Shown here in pieces: positions 35,815 through 43,657 of a stretch of DNA of 64,000 nt. The translations under genes were made by a program, and so were the position numbers. The stretch is from Paenibacillus andongensis (GTDB lineage Bacteria; Bacillota; Bacilli; Paenibacillales; NBRC-103111). The stretch lies in contig NZ_CP104467.1 of assembly GCF_025369935.1 (NCBI RefSeq), forward strand, positions 4,347,001 through 4,411,000, in the 5' to 3' direction. The notes beneath the pieces are model-generated. The model did not search any database. It worked only from the letters and a program-made list of their open reading frames with translations, and was not told the origin of the DNA. The number at the start of each line of letters is the position of its first letter. Position 1 is the first letter of the stretch.

Positions 35815-36926
35815 GAAGCAGCAGCCCCTTTTCTAACCGAAGAAGAATAATCTTTTCCTATTTGTATCGCAGTGAACATGTCATACGTCTGTTCTGAAAA
35901 TACGCCGGATTGCCAGATCTGCTCTGGAGTGCTTAAAACTTTCCACTCGGGGATATACGGAAGCTTATACGTAATTTCCTTTCCCAAAACTGAGAAATCA
36001 TTCGTTTCCTTGCCCGTATATTTATTGAAAACAAAATGTATATTCTGCAAGGAGCCCATTTGCTTCATGAGAGCCTCTGTTTTAAACATGTCATTCATAT
36101 CGTCCCGTACAATCCAGATGACATGATCACTAATATCCAAGCTTTTTACAATTCTCGGATGCACAGTGGCTTCTAAATCAACAATGATAAAGTCATACTC
36201 GTTCAACGAGATCAATGATTCAATAAGATGACGGACATGCTCGCCGCTCATTTCTTGCATTTCCCTGATCTGATCTTTGGGAGTCAGGTAATCGATACGC
36301 AGCCTAGAATCGTGGGATTTGAGCAGCTGCAACTTGGGTCCTAGTAAGTCAGGCGTGCTTTTCATATAGTATAAAAGCTGCGAAAATCGTCCTAAATCAC
36401 CCTGAAGCCACAGAGAGGCTGAACTGACCAACTCCAGACTTAGATAAAAAACTTGGTCCCCACGAAAAGACAACTGCTTCGCCAAATGAATGGCGGTCAT
36501 CGTTTTCCCACTATTCCCGCTGCTGCTGTAAACAGAGAGAACTCTAGTTCTTTTCGTCCCAGAACCCGCATCAAATCGATGCTTTTCCGTATAAAATGCC
36601 TGAAGACGCGATATCAGTTGGTGCAGCGATTGAAAACGATATAAGAACGGAATCTTCGTCTCCGCTTCTTTGGAATTTGCAATCGTTTCACTCAATATCA
36701 TTTTGCATAAGGATGTACTCCGATTCATCAACATAGGATAGTACGCCTCGGAAAGCAATAAAACACCATCCAAGTGCTGATTCTCTAACAACTCGATGAC
36801 CAATTCTATTTTCGAAAAAAGCTTCACCTGTAGTCTCTCCGCGAACTCAGTAGATCGTATGAATGCCGCAAGTCGTTCTGCGTAATCGATGTCATCATCT
36901 AAGACGTAAAGTTGAATTTTATTCAT
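35811..36926 (-). CDS. CpaE/TadZ-like MinD-family protein
   Basis: A 371-residue protein. The N-terminal about 110 residues look like an atypical receiver domain (LYVLDDDIDYAERLAAF), without a clear phosphoacceptor. The C-terminal domain is ParA/MinD-like, with a Walker A variant SVYSSSGNSGKTMTAIHLAK and YDFIIVDLEATVHPRIV. CpaE/TadZ proteins place the Tad machine at a cell pole. ATG 36926 is chosen because AAGGAGG lies six bases upstream; an earlier ATG at 36950 overlaps the stop of the preceding small ORF. Confidence 0.85.
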   Translation of the reverse strand: MNKIQLYVLDDDIDYAERLAAFIRSTEFAERLQVKLFSKIELVIELLENQHLDGVLLLSEAYYPMLMNRSTSLCKMILSETIANSKEAETKIPFLYRFQSLHQLISRLQAFYTEKHRFDAGSGTKRTRVLSVYSSSGNSGKTMTAIHLAKQLSFRGDQVFYLSLELVSSASLWLQGDLGRFSQLLYYMKSTPDLLGPKLQLLKSHDSRLRIDYLTPKDQIREMQEMSGEHVRHLIESLISLNEYDFIIVDLEATVHPRIVKSLDISDHVIWIVRDDMNDMFKTEALMKQMGSLQNIHFVFNKYTGKETNDFSVLGKEITYKLPYIPEWKVLSTPEQIWQSGVFSEQTYDMFTAIQIGKDYSSSVRKGAAAS

Positions 36927-36946
36927 TCCTACCTCCTTAATGTAAG

Positions 36947-37039
36947 TCATGAAACATTGGCATACACGCCACTGACAATTAAGACAAAGCTAATAACCGT
37001 AAGCACAATGGCAATGCGAGTTGTCGTCTCAACCTTCAT
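36947..37039 (-). CDS. 30-residue membrane peptide at the head of the Tad operon
   Basis: The ORF encodes a short charged N-terminus (MKVETTTR) followed by one hydrophobic helix (IAIVLTVISFVLIVSGVY) and a stop. The ribosome site GAAGGAGG lies seven bases before the ATG, among the best in the window. The next gene's first possible ATG overlaps its stop. It may be a small membrane subunit or a coupling/leader peptide; its sequence resembles nothing I can name. Confidence 0.65.
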   Translation of the reverse strand: MKVETTTRIAIVLTVISFVLIVSGVYANVS

Positions 37040-37069
37040 GCATCATCCTCCTTCACGATTCGGAGAAAA

Positions 37070-37121
37070 CAAAAAAAGCACGCGCCGATTGAGGAGATAA
37101 GATCTCCACGATCAGCGGTGC
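37070..37121 (-). terminator. Terminator or attenuator in the Tad operon leader
   Basis: A long minus-strand stem (GCAC, one bulge, CGCTGAT, then GGAGAT with two mismatches) closed by CTT is followed by seven T. It lies after the thioesterase stop but also downstream of a good promoter (37150-37177) and only 31 bases before the first Tad-operon ATG. It can thus act as an attenuator for the Tad operon. Confidence 0.75.
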
Positions 37122-37149
37122 TTCCGCTTGTCCGATTTAATTTATCCAA

Positions 37150-37177
37150 ATTGTACCACATTTTAACGGAAAATCAA
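37150..37177 (-). promoter_or_regulatory. Sigma-A-type promoter in front of the Tad operon
   Basis: On the minus strand, TTGATT (-35), a 16-base spacer, and an extended -10 TGGTACAAT. It starts seven bases after the thioesterase stop. The predicted transcript starts near 37143 and runs through the hairpin at 37070-37121 before reaching the 30-residue ORF. Confidence 0.6.
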
Positions 37178-37183
37178 TCCCTT

Positions 37184-37696
37184 TTATTCCCAAGGGTATT
37201 TCATCGTGAAGAAGCTGGCTAATTTCTTACTTTCAACTCTCCGTATACGTCTCATTTCTGCACGGTGTGGCGCTGATTCATGCAGCTTCTTCTCTTCTTC
37301 CGTTTCCGGAATCACATCTGGAACTTCAACTGGAACTTTGTTATCATCGAGTGCAACGAAAGTCAGGAAAGAGGTTGCGGCAATTTTTCTTGCCCCTGTT
37401 TTTAAATCTTCAGTTACAACTTTGACGAAAACCTCCATCGAGCTTTTACCTGTCCATGTCACAAATGACTCTAAGCAAACAGAGTCTGACGTGTGTATAG
37501 GCGACAAAAAGTCAACAGAATCTGTTGAGGCTGTCACGACAGACCTCCGGCAATGTTTATGTGCCGCAATCGAGGCAATGTCATCAATATAGGACATCAA
37601 CTTTCCACCAAAGAGCGTGTTGTGATTATTTACATCTGTAGGAAAAATTCGTGACGTCTTGAAGCATCTGGATTCTCTAGCAAATCGTTGTTCCAT
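37184..37696 (-). CDS. Acyl-CoA thioesterase, hot-dog fold (second YkhA-like paralogue)
   Basis: A 170-residue paralogue of the enzyme at 9023-9505, sharing NNHNTLFGGKLMSYIDDIAS, VTASTDSVDFLSP and FVTWTGKSSMEVFVK. It should hydrolyse acyl-CoA esters. ATG 37696 is supported by AGAGGGGGCC eight bases upstream. It lies between the kinase gene and the Tad operon, in the same direction as both; a link to either is not obvious. Confidence 0.88.
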   Translation of the reverse strand: MEQRFARESRCFKTSRIFPTDVNNHNTLFGGKLMSYIDDIASIAAHKHCRRSVVTASTDSVDFLSPIHTSDSVCLESFVTWTGKSSMEVFVKVVTEDLKTGARKIAATSFLTFVALDDNKVPVEVPDVIPETEEEKKLHESAPHRAEMRRIRRVESKKLASFFTMKYPWE

Positions 37697-37801
37697 ATGT
37701 ATGGCCCCCTCTATATACATCTAAATGAAATATGACTCATCATAACACAATTAAGGTCGTTTGGTTATAGCTTGAGAATTGATTTACAAAATTATTAAAG
37801 G

Positions 37802-39445
37802 CTAACCAAGCTTTTTGAAACGTGAGAAGAATGATTTACTCCCCTTCAAAATGCTCATTCCAAGCGTATCTGCCGGCAGAATCTCTCTAAGTAAAGGGGC
37901 CAGAGCGTCTCTCAACTTCACCAAAACCTCGGTCTGGTCTTGAATACATTCCCCTTTCCAAACAGCACGCATAACTTCAGTACGCGGGATTTCAGGCAGG
38001 GTACATATCGGTGTCGCAGGAAGAGAATCAATCCACTCATTCCTGAAATGTCCCGGCATCGTGCCGTTTGCCACATAATGCACCTTTTTACCACGCTGCT
38101 GATACTTATCAAATCCCTTGAAATGTGCTCGTGAACTTGGTCGATTGCATTTGCCTGGAGAAGCGTCTACGACAACAATGATCTCATCCGCACTATGACA
38201 AAGCTCCTGAACGGAAGGATCCTCCCAATGCGTGGATACGTCCCAAATGACGATTGGTTTTTTTATCGTATGTAGAAGTTTGAAGGAATCCGCAGGATGC
38301 CATGAGTTTTGAAACCCCTCAGGATGAAGGGGTACCCATGTCGTAAAACCGTTAGTCCATGATGAAATCGCTGCTGACGTTTGGTCACTAATGAGATTCG
38401 ACACGAATGGGTAATCCTTGGGGGCCTTGCTATCGCCGTAAAGGAGCATATACAAATCAGGTTCAATGGTCGGCTGCTCCACAAGCGCGTTCGGAATCTG
38501 CATAGAATGAAAAATTCTCGCTAATGTAATCGCAAGGAATGTCGCACCTACACCAGCGAATAAACCGCCAATAATAATTAATTTATCAGGTGTCGAATTG
38601 ACGAATGGTGTTTGCAGATGAAGAGCTTGCGAGGCCAAAGTTGGGTCGGAATAGATGTTACGAAGTCTCATTTTTACTTCCATAGCAGATTGACAACGGT
38701 TTTGCGGGTGTTCTTGCAGGAGTAATCGTACGGTGGAGGTTAGCGCTTCTGGTAAATCTGGGCGTATCTGTTCCAACGGTTTTTGAGTGATATACGCATA
38801 CTGGCCGCCCGATAATAAGTAATACAGCATGGAGCCAAGTGTAAATAAATCCGTGCGCGCATCGGTTTGTAAGCCCAAGAATTGTTCGGGAGCCGCAAAG
38901 CCAATCGTACCCATTTGCATGGTATCGGATTGTTTACCATGTTTAAAGTGTCGGGCAACGCCAAAATCGATTAATCGGACTTGGTTCTGCTCATTCAACA
39001 TCACATTGGAGGGCTTTAGATCGCGGTAAATAATCGGACGAGGCTGAAACGTGTGCAAATAGTGAAGTATATCGCATAGCTGAAAAGCCATATGAACAAT
39101 TTTCGCTACAGGTAACTCGCGACCCTTATCTTCGAATAGGTCTTGTAACGTTGGCCCTTGAATATAATCCATGACCAAGAACCCTTTTCCATCCTCGGTT
39201 GTAAAATAATCAACTAACTGCGGCAGCTGTGGGTGCTGGAGCCTAGCGAGCATTTCCGCTTCTTCCAGGAAGAACGTCATATCATCGGCTTCAAAAGGCA
39301 AACATTCTTTCACTGCCCATTTCTTCCCTTTCAGCTTCAAATCCTCTGCTAAGTACACATGACTCATTCCACCTTGACCGAGCAAATCTTCAATTCGATA
39401 TCTTCCCCCAATGCATGTTCCGATCCAGCTTTGTTTGTTCATCAA
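37802..39445 (-). CDS. Ser/Thr protein kinase fused to a CpaE/MinD-like domain
   Basis: A 547-residue two-part protein. Residues about 15-265 form a Hanks-type kinase: glycine loop LLGQGGMSHV, Lys46 in WAVKE, YRDLKPSN (Tyr for the usual His at 140), DFG at 160-162 and APEQ. From about residue 288 a ParA/MinD-like domain begins, IIIGGLFAGVGATFLAITLA, where Ala replaces the Walker A Lys, as in some CpaE-type proteins; IVIWDVSTHW and EIIVVVDASPGK follow. No transmembrane or PASTA segments are evident. It lies just upstream of the Tad operon, whose CpaE-like and FHA proteins are natural partners. The start is weakly supported. Confidence 0.85.
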   Translation of the reverse strand: MMNKQSWIGTCIGGRYRIEDLLGQGGMSHVYLAEDLKLKGKKWAVKECLPFEADDMTFFLEEAEMLARLQHPQLPQLVDYFTTEDGKGFLVMDYIQGPTLQDLFEDKGRELPVAKIVHMAFQLCDILHYLHTFQPRPIIYRDLKPSNVMLNEQNQVRLIDFGVARHFKHGKQSDTMQMGTIGFAAPEQFLGLQTDARTDLFTLGSMLYYLLSGGQYAYITQKPLEQIRPDLPEALTSTVRLLLQEHPQNRCQSAMEVKMRLRNIYSDPTLASQALHLQTPFVNSTPDKLIIIGGLFAGVGATFLAITLARIFHSMQIPNALVEQPTIEPDLYMLLYGDSKAPKDYPFVSNLISDQTSAAISSWTNGFTTWVPLHPEGFQNSWHPADSFKLLHTIKKPIVIWDVSTHWEDPSVQELCHSADEIIVVVDASPGKCNRPSSRAHFKGFDKYQQRGKKVHYVANGTMPGHFRNEWIDSLPATPICTLPEIPRTEVMRAVWKGECIQDQTEVLVKLRDALAPLLREILPADTLGMSILKGSKSFFSRFKKLG

Positions 39446-39528
39446 TAAATAAATGACCCCCTTATCAGGTAAGATTTACCTTGATTATAAGAGGGCCATC
39501 TTTAAAAATCTACATTTATTTCCACATT

Positions 39529-40566
39529 CTACGACTTTTGCAAATAAAGTGTCAATTCTTCTCGATTATGAAACAATTGTTTGGCTTTAAGCAGGAAGAG
39601 AGTCGGCTCCAAAATCTTCAAAACATCACGTACCGTTTGGAACGGTTTTTTGTGCATGAGTTTGACCGTAATGATTGCCGTTCCCCCACTTTGTAAGGAA
39701 TAAAGTAAATCCGCTACTAAACGACCCATCTGACGAGGATCCCAGCTCATATCACAGACAAGCAAATCAAATTGATTTTCCTTCAGCTTTACATCGCCAG
39801 CATTTTTCTTAAGAATCGTGAGAAGAGGATTACCTTGAAGTCTAGGACTCATGGATGCAGGGTCAATAGCCGTAACACGCAAGCCACGCTCCAAAAGTAA
39901 TGATGTCCATCCACCAGGTGCCGCGCCAATATCTAGTGCCGTACGAGCAACACTGAAATCAATACCGAATCGCTGTTCCGCTTCCAAAAGTTTGAATTTA
40001 GCACGGGAGATTTGATCCTCTTCCTTCATGAAGCGAATCGCACCGCCTGACCAATCAGACAAATTGTCGGCAGGCTTGGATAGCCCCACGAATAGCTTCT
40101 TAGCGCTAATATACACAGAAATGATTCGATCCGCATACCGCACTACCGGTTCAGCCTGAATCTCAGAAACCAAGATTTCATCTAAAGCTGCCTTAACAGT
40201 GAAAGGCGCATAAGGTACATCCGCCCGTTCTTCTTTGCGCACTTGGATGGCTATTTTCTCGCCTGAATCTATAAGCCCTGAAGTTATGGCTTCTCTTAAC
40301 CAAGCCTTGAGATGTACAATATCCGCATCTGTACGACTCAGGTCCCAGTGTTGACTCACAGGCTGAACATGCCTAAGAAACATAGGCTCCTGCTCTTTAA
40401 GCGTTGTGGTCATATCTTCAGAACCCTCGGGCACTTCGAATAAAAACACCTCTGTTGGCACCAACAAAGTAAATTTAGTTAAAGGAAATAATTTACGAAT
40501 TTCATCTTGTGCATATTGAGCGAACCCGTGATTCGAAGTACCAATGTATGTCGTTAAGTGTGTCAT
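39529..40566 (-). CDS. FtsJ-domain rRNA methyltransferase (RlmM-like)
   Basis: A 345-residue protein with an N-terminal THUMP-like region and a C-terminal RrmJ/FtsJ methyltransferase domain. Motif I is ALDIGAAPGGWTSLLL. The K-D-K-E tetrad of 2'-O-ribose methyltransferases is present: RAKFKLLEA, VCDMSWD, ITVKLM and REELTLYL. The layout matches RlmM, which methylates 23S rRNA in proteobacteria; the target here is inferred. The start follows AAAGGATGCGGCT. It lies 20 bases downstream of the ylmA-like gene. Confidence 0.85.
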   Translation of the reverse strand: MTHLTTYIGTSNHGFAQYAQDEIRKLFPLTKFTLLVPTEVFLFEVPEGSEDMTTTLKEQEPMFLRHVQPVSQHWDLSRTDADIVHLKAWLREAITSGLIDSGEKIAIQVRKEERADVPYAPFTVKAALDEILVSEIQAEPVVRYADRIISVYISAKKLFVGLSKPADNLSDWSGGAIRFMKEEDQISRAKFKLLEAEQRFGIDFSVARTALDIGAAPGGWTSLLLERGLRVTAIDPASMSPRLQGNPLLTILKKNAGDVKLKENQFDLLVCDMSWDPRQMGRLVADLLYSLQSGGTAIITVKLMHKKPFQTVRDVLKILEPTLFLLKAKQLFHNREELTLYLQKS

Positions 40567-40586
40567 AGCCGCATCCTTTATGTAAT

Positions 40587-41363
40587 CTACGATCTTGATT
40601 CAATAACCTTAATCCATGGTCGATCTTGGAACCATTCTAACGTGATATCGATCCCAAAAGCTTGATGAATATTTTCCGGAGTCAGTACCTCTTCTTTGCG
40701 CCCCGCAGCAATGATTTCACCTTGTTCAATAATAGCAACATGCGTAAATAAAGGGATTATTTCTTCGATATGATGCGTCACGTAGACGACCGTAATGTTT
40801 TGCTTGCTGAGGTCGTTGACATCTGTAAGAAAACGTTCTCTCTCGTATAAATCTAGACCAGCCGCCGGTTCATCCATAATGAGAATGGAAGGCTTCATCA
40901 TGAGCGATCTGGCAAGCATGACTTTTTTCCGTTCTCCTTGCGAAAGACTTCCTAAAGGCTGATGAGCCAAATGAGGAATGCGGACACGCTCCAACATAAC
41001 TAGAGCACGATCTTTCACCTCTTGCGGAATTTCCTGATAGAACCGTAGATAGGCATATTCACCCGTAGCGACAACCTCGAGGACGGGGTCATTTAGATTC
41101 AATTTTTCGAATAAAGACTGTGAAATATAGCCTATTTTCTTACGAACTTCCCTCACATCACATTGACCATACCGGTTACCTAGCACGTCTACCGTTCCCC
41201 GACTTGGGAACTCGTATCCATTCATCATTTCAAGCAATGTTGTCTTTCCTGAACCATTACGACCTAACAATACCCAGTGTTCACCTGGCTGAATGTGTAC
41301 ATTCACATCCTGTAAAATATGACGTTCTCCTCTAATAAAATGAATACCTGATAAATGGATCAT
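40587..41363 (-). CDS. ylmA: Orphan ABC transporter ATP-binding protein, YlmA-like
   Basis: A 258-residue single ABC ATPase. Walker A LLGRNGSGKTTLLEMM, Q-loop YISQSL, signature LSQGERKKVMLARSL, Walker B ILIMDEPAAGLD, H-loop VTHHIEEI. It resembles B. subtilis YlmA. No permease gene is adjacent, so its transport partner, if any, is elsewhere. The start follows AAAGGAATCGACC. Confidence 0.88.
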   Translation of the reverse strand: MIHLSGIHFIRGERHILQDVNVHIQPGEHWVLLGRNGSGKTTLLEMMNGYEFPSRGTVDVLGNRYGQCDVREVRKKIGYISQSLFEKLNLNDPVLEVVATGEYAYLRFYQEIPQEVKDRALVMLERVRIPHLAHQPLGSLSQGERKKVMLARSLMMKPSILIMDEPAAGLDLYERERFLTDVNDLSKQNITVVYVTHHIEEIIPLFTHVAIIEQGEIIAAGRKEEVLTPENIHQAFGIDITLEWFQDRPWIKVIESRS

Positions 41364-41384
41364 CTGCGGTCGATTCCTTTCTGA

Positions 41385-41738
41385 CTATGGCTCACTCTTA
41401 TAAGTCCCTTGTGCAATCTGCATGAGCAAATCGTCAGGAATTCGGTGAGGGTATAGACTCATCCCTTCGGGTTTGGCCGTGTAAAGTGTTTGGTACATAG
41501 CCGTACAGGCCGAGGGACTGGAAGTATGAATATAAATCGTTTTGGGAAATTTACGCTGTTGCGTCAACCAAATGACGACGTCCATGCCAGTCTCCATCGT
41601 AGACCAACCCAAATCATGATCTAACGATAAAATATCAACATCAAACTCTTGAAGCAGTAAAATGCATTCTTTGACATCTTTGGCTAAAGTAAATCCTTGG
41701 GGACAAGGGCGCAAGTCATCTAAGTATACATGAATCAT
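41385..41738 (-). CDS. Receiver-like protein of the cyclic-phosphate-processing type
   Basis: A 117-residue single-domain protein beginning IHVYLDDLRPCPQGF, with LSLDHDLG and IYIHTSSPSACTAMY. Acidic Asp pairs near the start and an SLDHDLG loop are typical of the receiver-like family linked to cyclic-phosphate RNA processing, rather than of two-component regulators. ATG 41738 is preferred, with AGGAAAGGAAATCC upstream. It lies 35 bases downstream of the nfo gene and is probably co-transcribed. Confidence 0.7.
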   Translation of the reverse strand: MIHVYLDDLRPCPQGFTLAKDVKECILLLQEFDVDILSLDHDLGWSTMETGMDVVIWLTQQRKFPKTIYIHTSSPSACTAMYQTLYTAKPEGMSLYPHRIPDDLLMQIAQGTYKSEP

Positions 41739-41773
41739 GATCGGATTTCCTTTCCTGTTCATGATGGAATGAA

Positions 41774-42610
41774 TCAAGTACTTCTAACCAATGATTTCAC
41801 CAGTGCAATTTCCTGAGTATGTGTCCCGTCCCTGCCTGAACCTGTTTCAAGAACGATTGGAATTTGCTTCAAAAAAGGTGAGATCAGCATCTGCTGAAAA
41901 TGATCTAGACCTATGTATCCAGAACCAATATTCGCATGGCGGTCTCGACGAGAACCATATGGATGGACAGAGTCATTCAAATGAACAGCCTTCAGATGCG
42001 GAAGATAATCAAGGTGTTTACCCTTGGTCTCAAGCTCTAACCAATTATGCCCCTGCCACAAACCACTCGCAAATGCATGACATGTATCTAAGCAAAAACC
42101 AATCTTATCTGGAGCTTCACTGAGTTTACGCACTTGAACCATTTCTTCCATGGTCAACCCTAGCTGAGCACCTTCCCCAGCTTGATTCTCTAATAAAATC
42201 AAAGAAGACCCCTCATATCCCTGAGTAGCGCTATTCAAACATTGTATTATATTTTTATAGCCTTGTAACGGGTCTTTTCCAATATATTTTCCAAAGTGTA
42301 CCACTAATCCTACCGAACCGCAGGCATCTGTAATTTCTAGACCATTTCTCAAAAGCTTTACCATAATCTCGCGTTCAACCATATCAGCCGCTGGGTTCAA
42401 GGGATATGGAGCGTGTCCAATCGACAAAATACTGTGTTCCAGGCAAAATTGTGCGCAAGCATGGGTATCTCTTTGATTAACTAATTTGGTAGAAAGACTT
42501 CGCGGATTCATTGGAAAGTATTGAAATGCATTTGCACCTATAGACAGAGCAGTTTTGGCCGCACCTAAATAGCCGCCACGTGTACTAACATGAGCGCCAA
42601 TAAACATCAC
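41774..42610 (-). CDS. nfo: Deoxyribonuclease IV (AP endonuclease)
   Basis: A 278-residue TIM-barrel AP endonuclease that cuts 5' to abasic sites in base-excision repair. Zinc-ligand motifs are in order: GAHVS, SIGHAPY, LVVHFGKYIG, LILLENQAG, GFCLDTCHAFASG, AVHLNDS, GSRRDRHANIGSG and PIVLETG. Length is normal. The ORF begins GTG-ATG; the ATG at 42607 may be the true start. The Fpg-type glycosylase gene lies immediately upstream, so the two base-excision enzymes are together. Confidence 0.95.
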   Translation of the reverse strand: MMFIGAHVSTRGGYLGAAKTALSIGANAFQYFPMNPRSLSTKLVNQRDTHACAQFCLEHSILSIGHAPYPLNPAADMVEREIMVKLLRNGLEITDACGSVGLVVHFGKYIGKDPLQGYKNIIQCLNSATQGYEGSSLILLENQAGEGAQLGLTMEEMVQVRKLSEAPDKIGFCLDTCHAFASGLWQGHNWLELETKGKHLDYLPHLKAVHLNDSVHPYGSRRDRHANIGSGYIGLDHFQQMLISPFLKQIPIVLETGSGRDGTHTQEIALVKSLVRST

Positions 42611-42622
42611 GAATCAGCCCTT

Positions 42623-43432
42623 TCACGCTTGACAATTCGCACAGTAGAAGCATTTGCGACTCGAAACTTCTGTCTTTATTAGTGGATGCCCACAGCGCAA
42701 ACATGGCTCCCCTTCTCGATCATATACACGACATTTCGCATCGAATTGACCCGTTAAACGGTCACCAACATACAACGGTTCGTCTATATATCCACCGAAT
42801 TGAATAGCTTCGAGAAGTACGGAGCGCATGGCTTGAAATAAGCGATTTTGCTCTTCTTCGGTCAGGGAGGATAGCTTACGAAGAGGGAGAATTCCCGCAT
42901 AAAAGCATATCTCATCGGAATAACAGTTCCCAATCCCTGACAGAAACGATTGGTCGACAAATGCTACTTTCAAGTTGCTATTTTTACTTTTCAGCACCTT
43001 CATGAATTGTGCAAAGGTAAAACTGGCATCCAATGGCTCAGGCCCAAGCTTGCCTAAAAGTTGATCAACCTCAAGCAGTGTGTGCATGTGCAAATATCCT
43101 AACCGCAATCCGATGAAATATAAGTGCTTTGTGCCAAAATGGATCACAACTTGCGTTGTCCGATCCGGCTTCTCATCCTCCGTACCATAGAACATCCAAC
43201 CGCCAAGCATTAAATGCAATAACAAAACTTCACCAGTTACCAAGTGAAACAGTAGATGTTTGGCTCTGCGCTCTATCCGTACAATTCGGTTTTCGGTTAA
43301 CTTACGAATGAAACGATCCGACTCCACATTCAATGATTTCGGACGAGTAACTTCCGCCCCAGTGATTGGTGTTCCCTGGATCAAACGCGTCAATTGTTGA
43401 CGATACGTTTCCATCTCTGGAAGTTCGGGCAT
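42623..43432 (-). CDS. mutM: Fpg/Nei-family DNA glycosylase
   Basis: A 269-residue bifunctional glycosylase/AP lyase acting on oxidised bases. The start is set at MPELPEMET because Pro2 and Glu3 are catalytic and AAGGAGAGAG precedes this ATG; a longer ORF exists but is not used. Also seen: RRAKHLLFHL (catalytic Lys), FLSGIGNCYSDEICFYAGI (helix-two-turn-helix) and a C-terminal four-Cys zinc finger CLRCGHP...CFYCANCQ. The finger's usual G-R-x-T-Y-x-C is altered to SSRKCFYC, so it could be an Fpg variant with a different lesion preference. Confidence 0.88.
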   Translation of the reverse strand: MPELPEMETYRQQLTRLIQGTPITGAEVTRPKSLNVESDRFIRKLTENRIVRIERRAKHLLFHLVTGEVLLLHLMLGGWMFYGTEDEKPDRTTQVVIHFGTKHLYFIGLRLGYLHMHTLLEVDQLLGKLGPEPLDASFTFAQFMKVLKSKNSNLKVAFVDQSFLSGIGNCYSDEICFYAGILPLRKLSSLTEEEQNRLFQAMRSVLLEAIQFGGYIDEPLYVGDRLTGQFDAKCRVYDREGEPCLRCGHPLIKTEVSSRKCFYCANCQA

Positions 43433-43543
43433 GGCACTCTCTCCTTGCCTTTTCTTCCTTGTATAACCAAATGACCGGGAAAGTAAACGGATATAACTCA
43501 TTGAAACTCACCGGCACACCCTTGAAGGTCAGGTTTCACTTAA

Positions 43544-43569
43544 AATAAGAGTCCCTAAGGACTCTTATT
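43544..43569 (-). terminator. Palindromic terminator after mrfB
   Basis: AATAAGAGTCC/GGGACTCTTATT, an almost perfect palindrome followed by TTTTAAG on the minus strand. It belongs to the same palindrome type as the repeats at 61029-61219, so it may be a repeat recruited as a terminator. Confidence 0.75.
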
Positions 43570-43657
43570 CCTGTCATTATACTCTGAATATGACAAATAG
43601 CAGTCTTTAGGCGAGATAGCTACTCTTAAAGATTCTGAGAAATGGCATCCATCCTCA

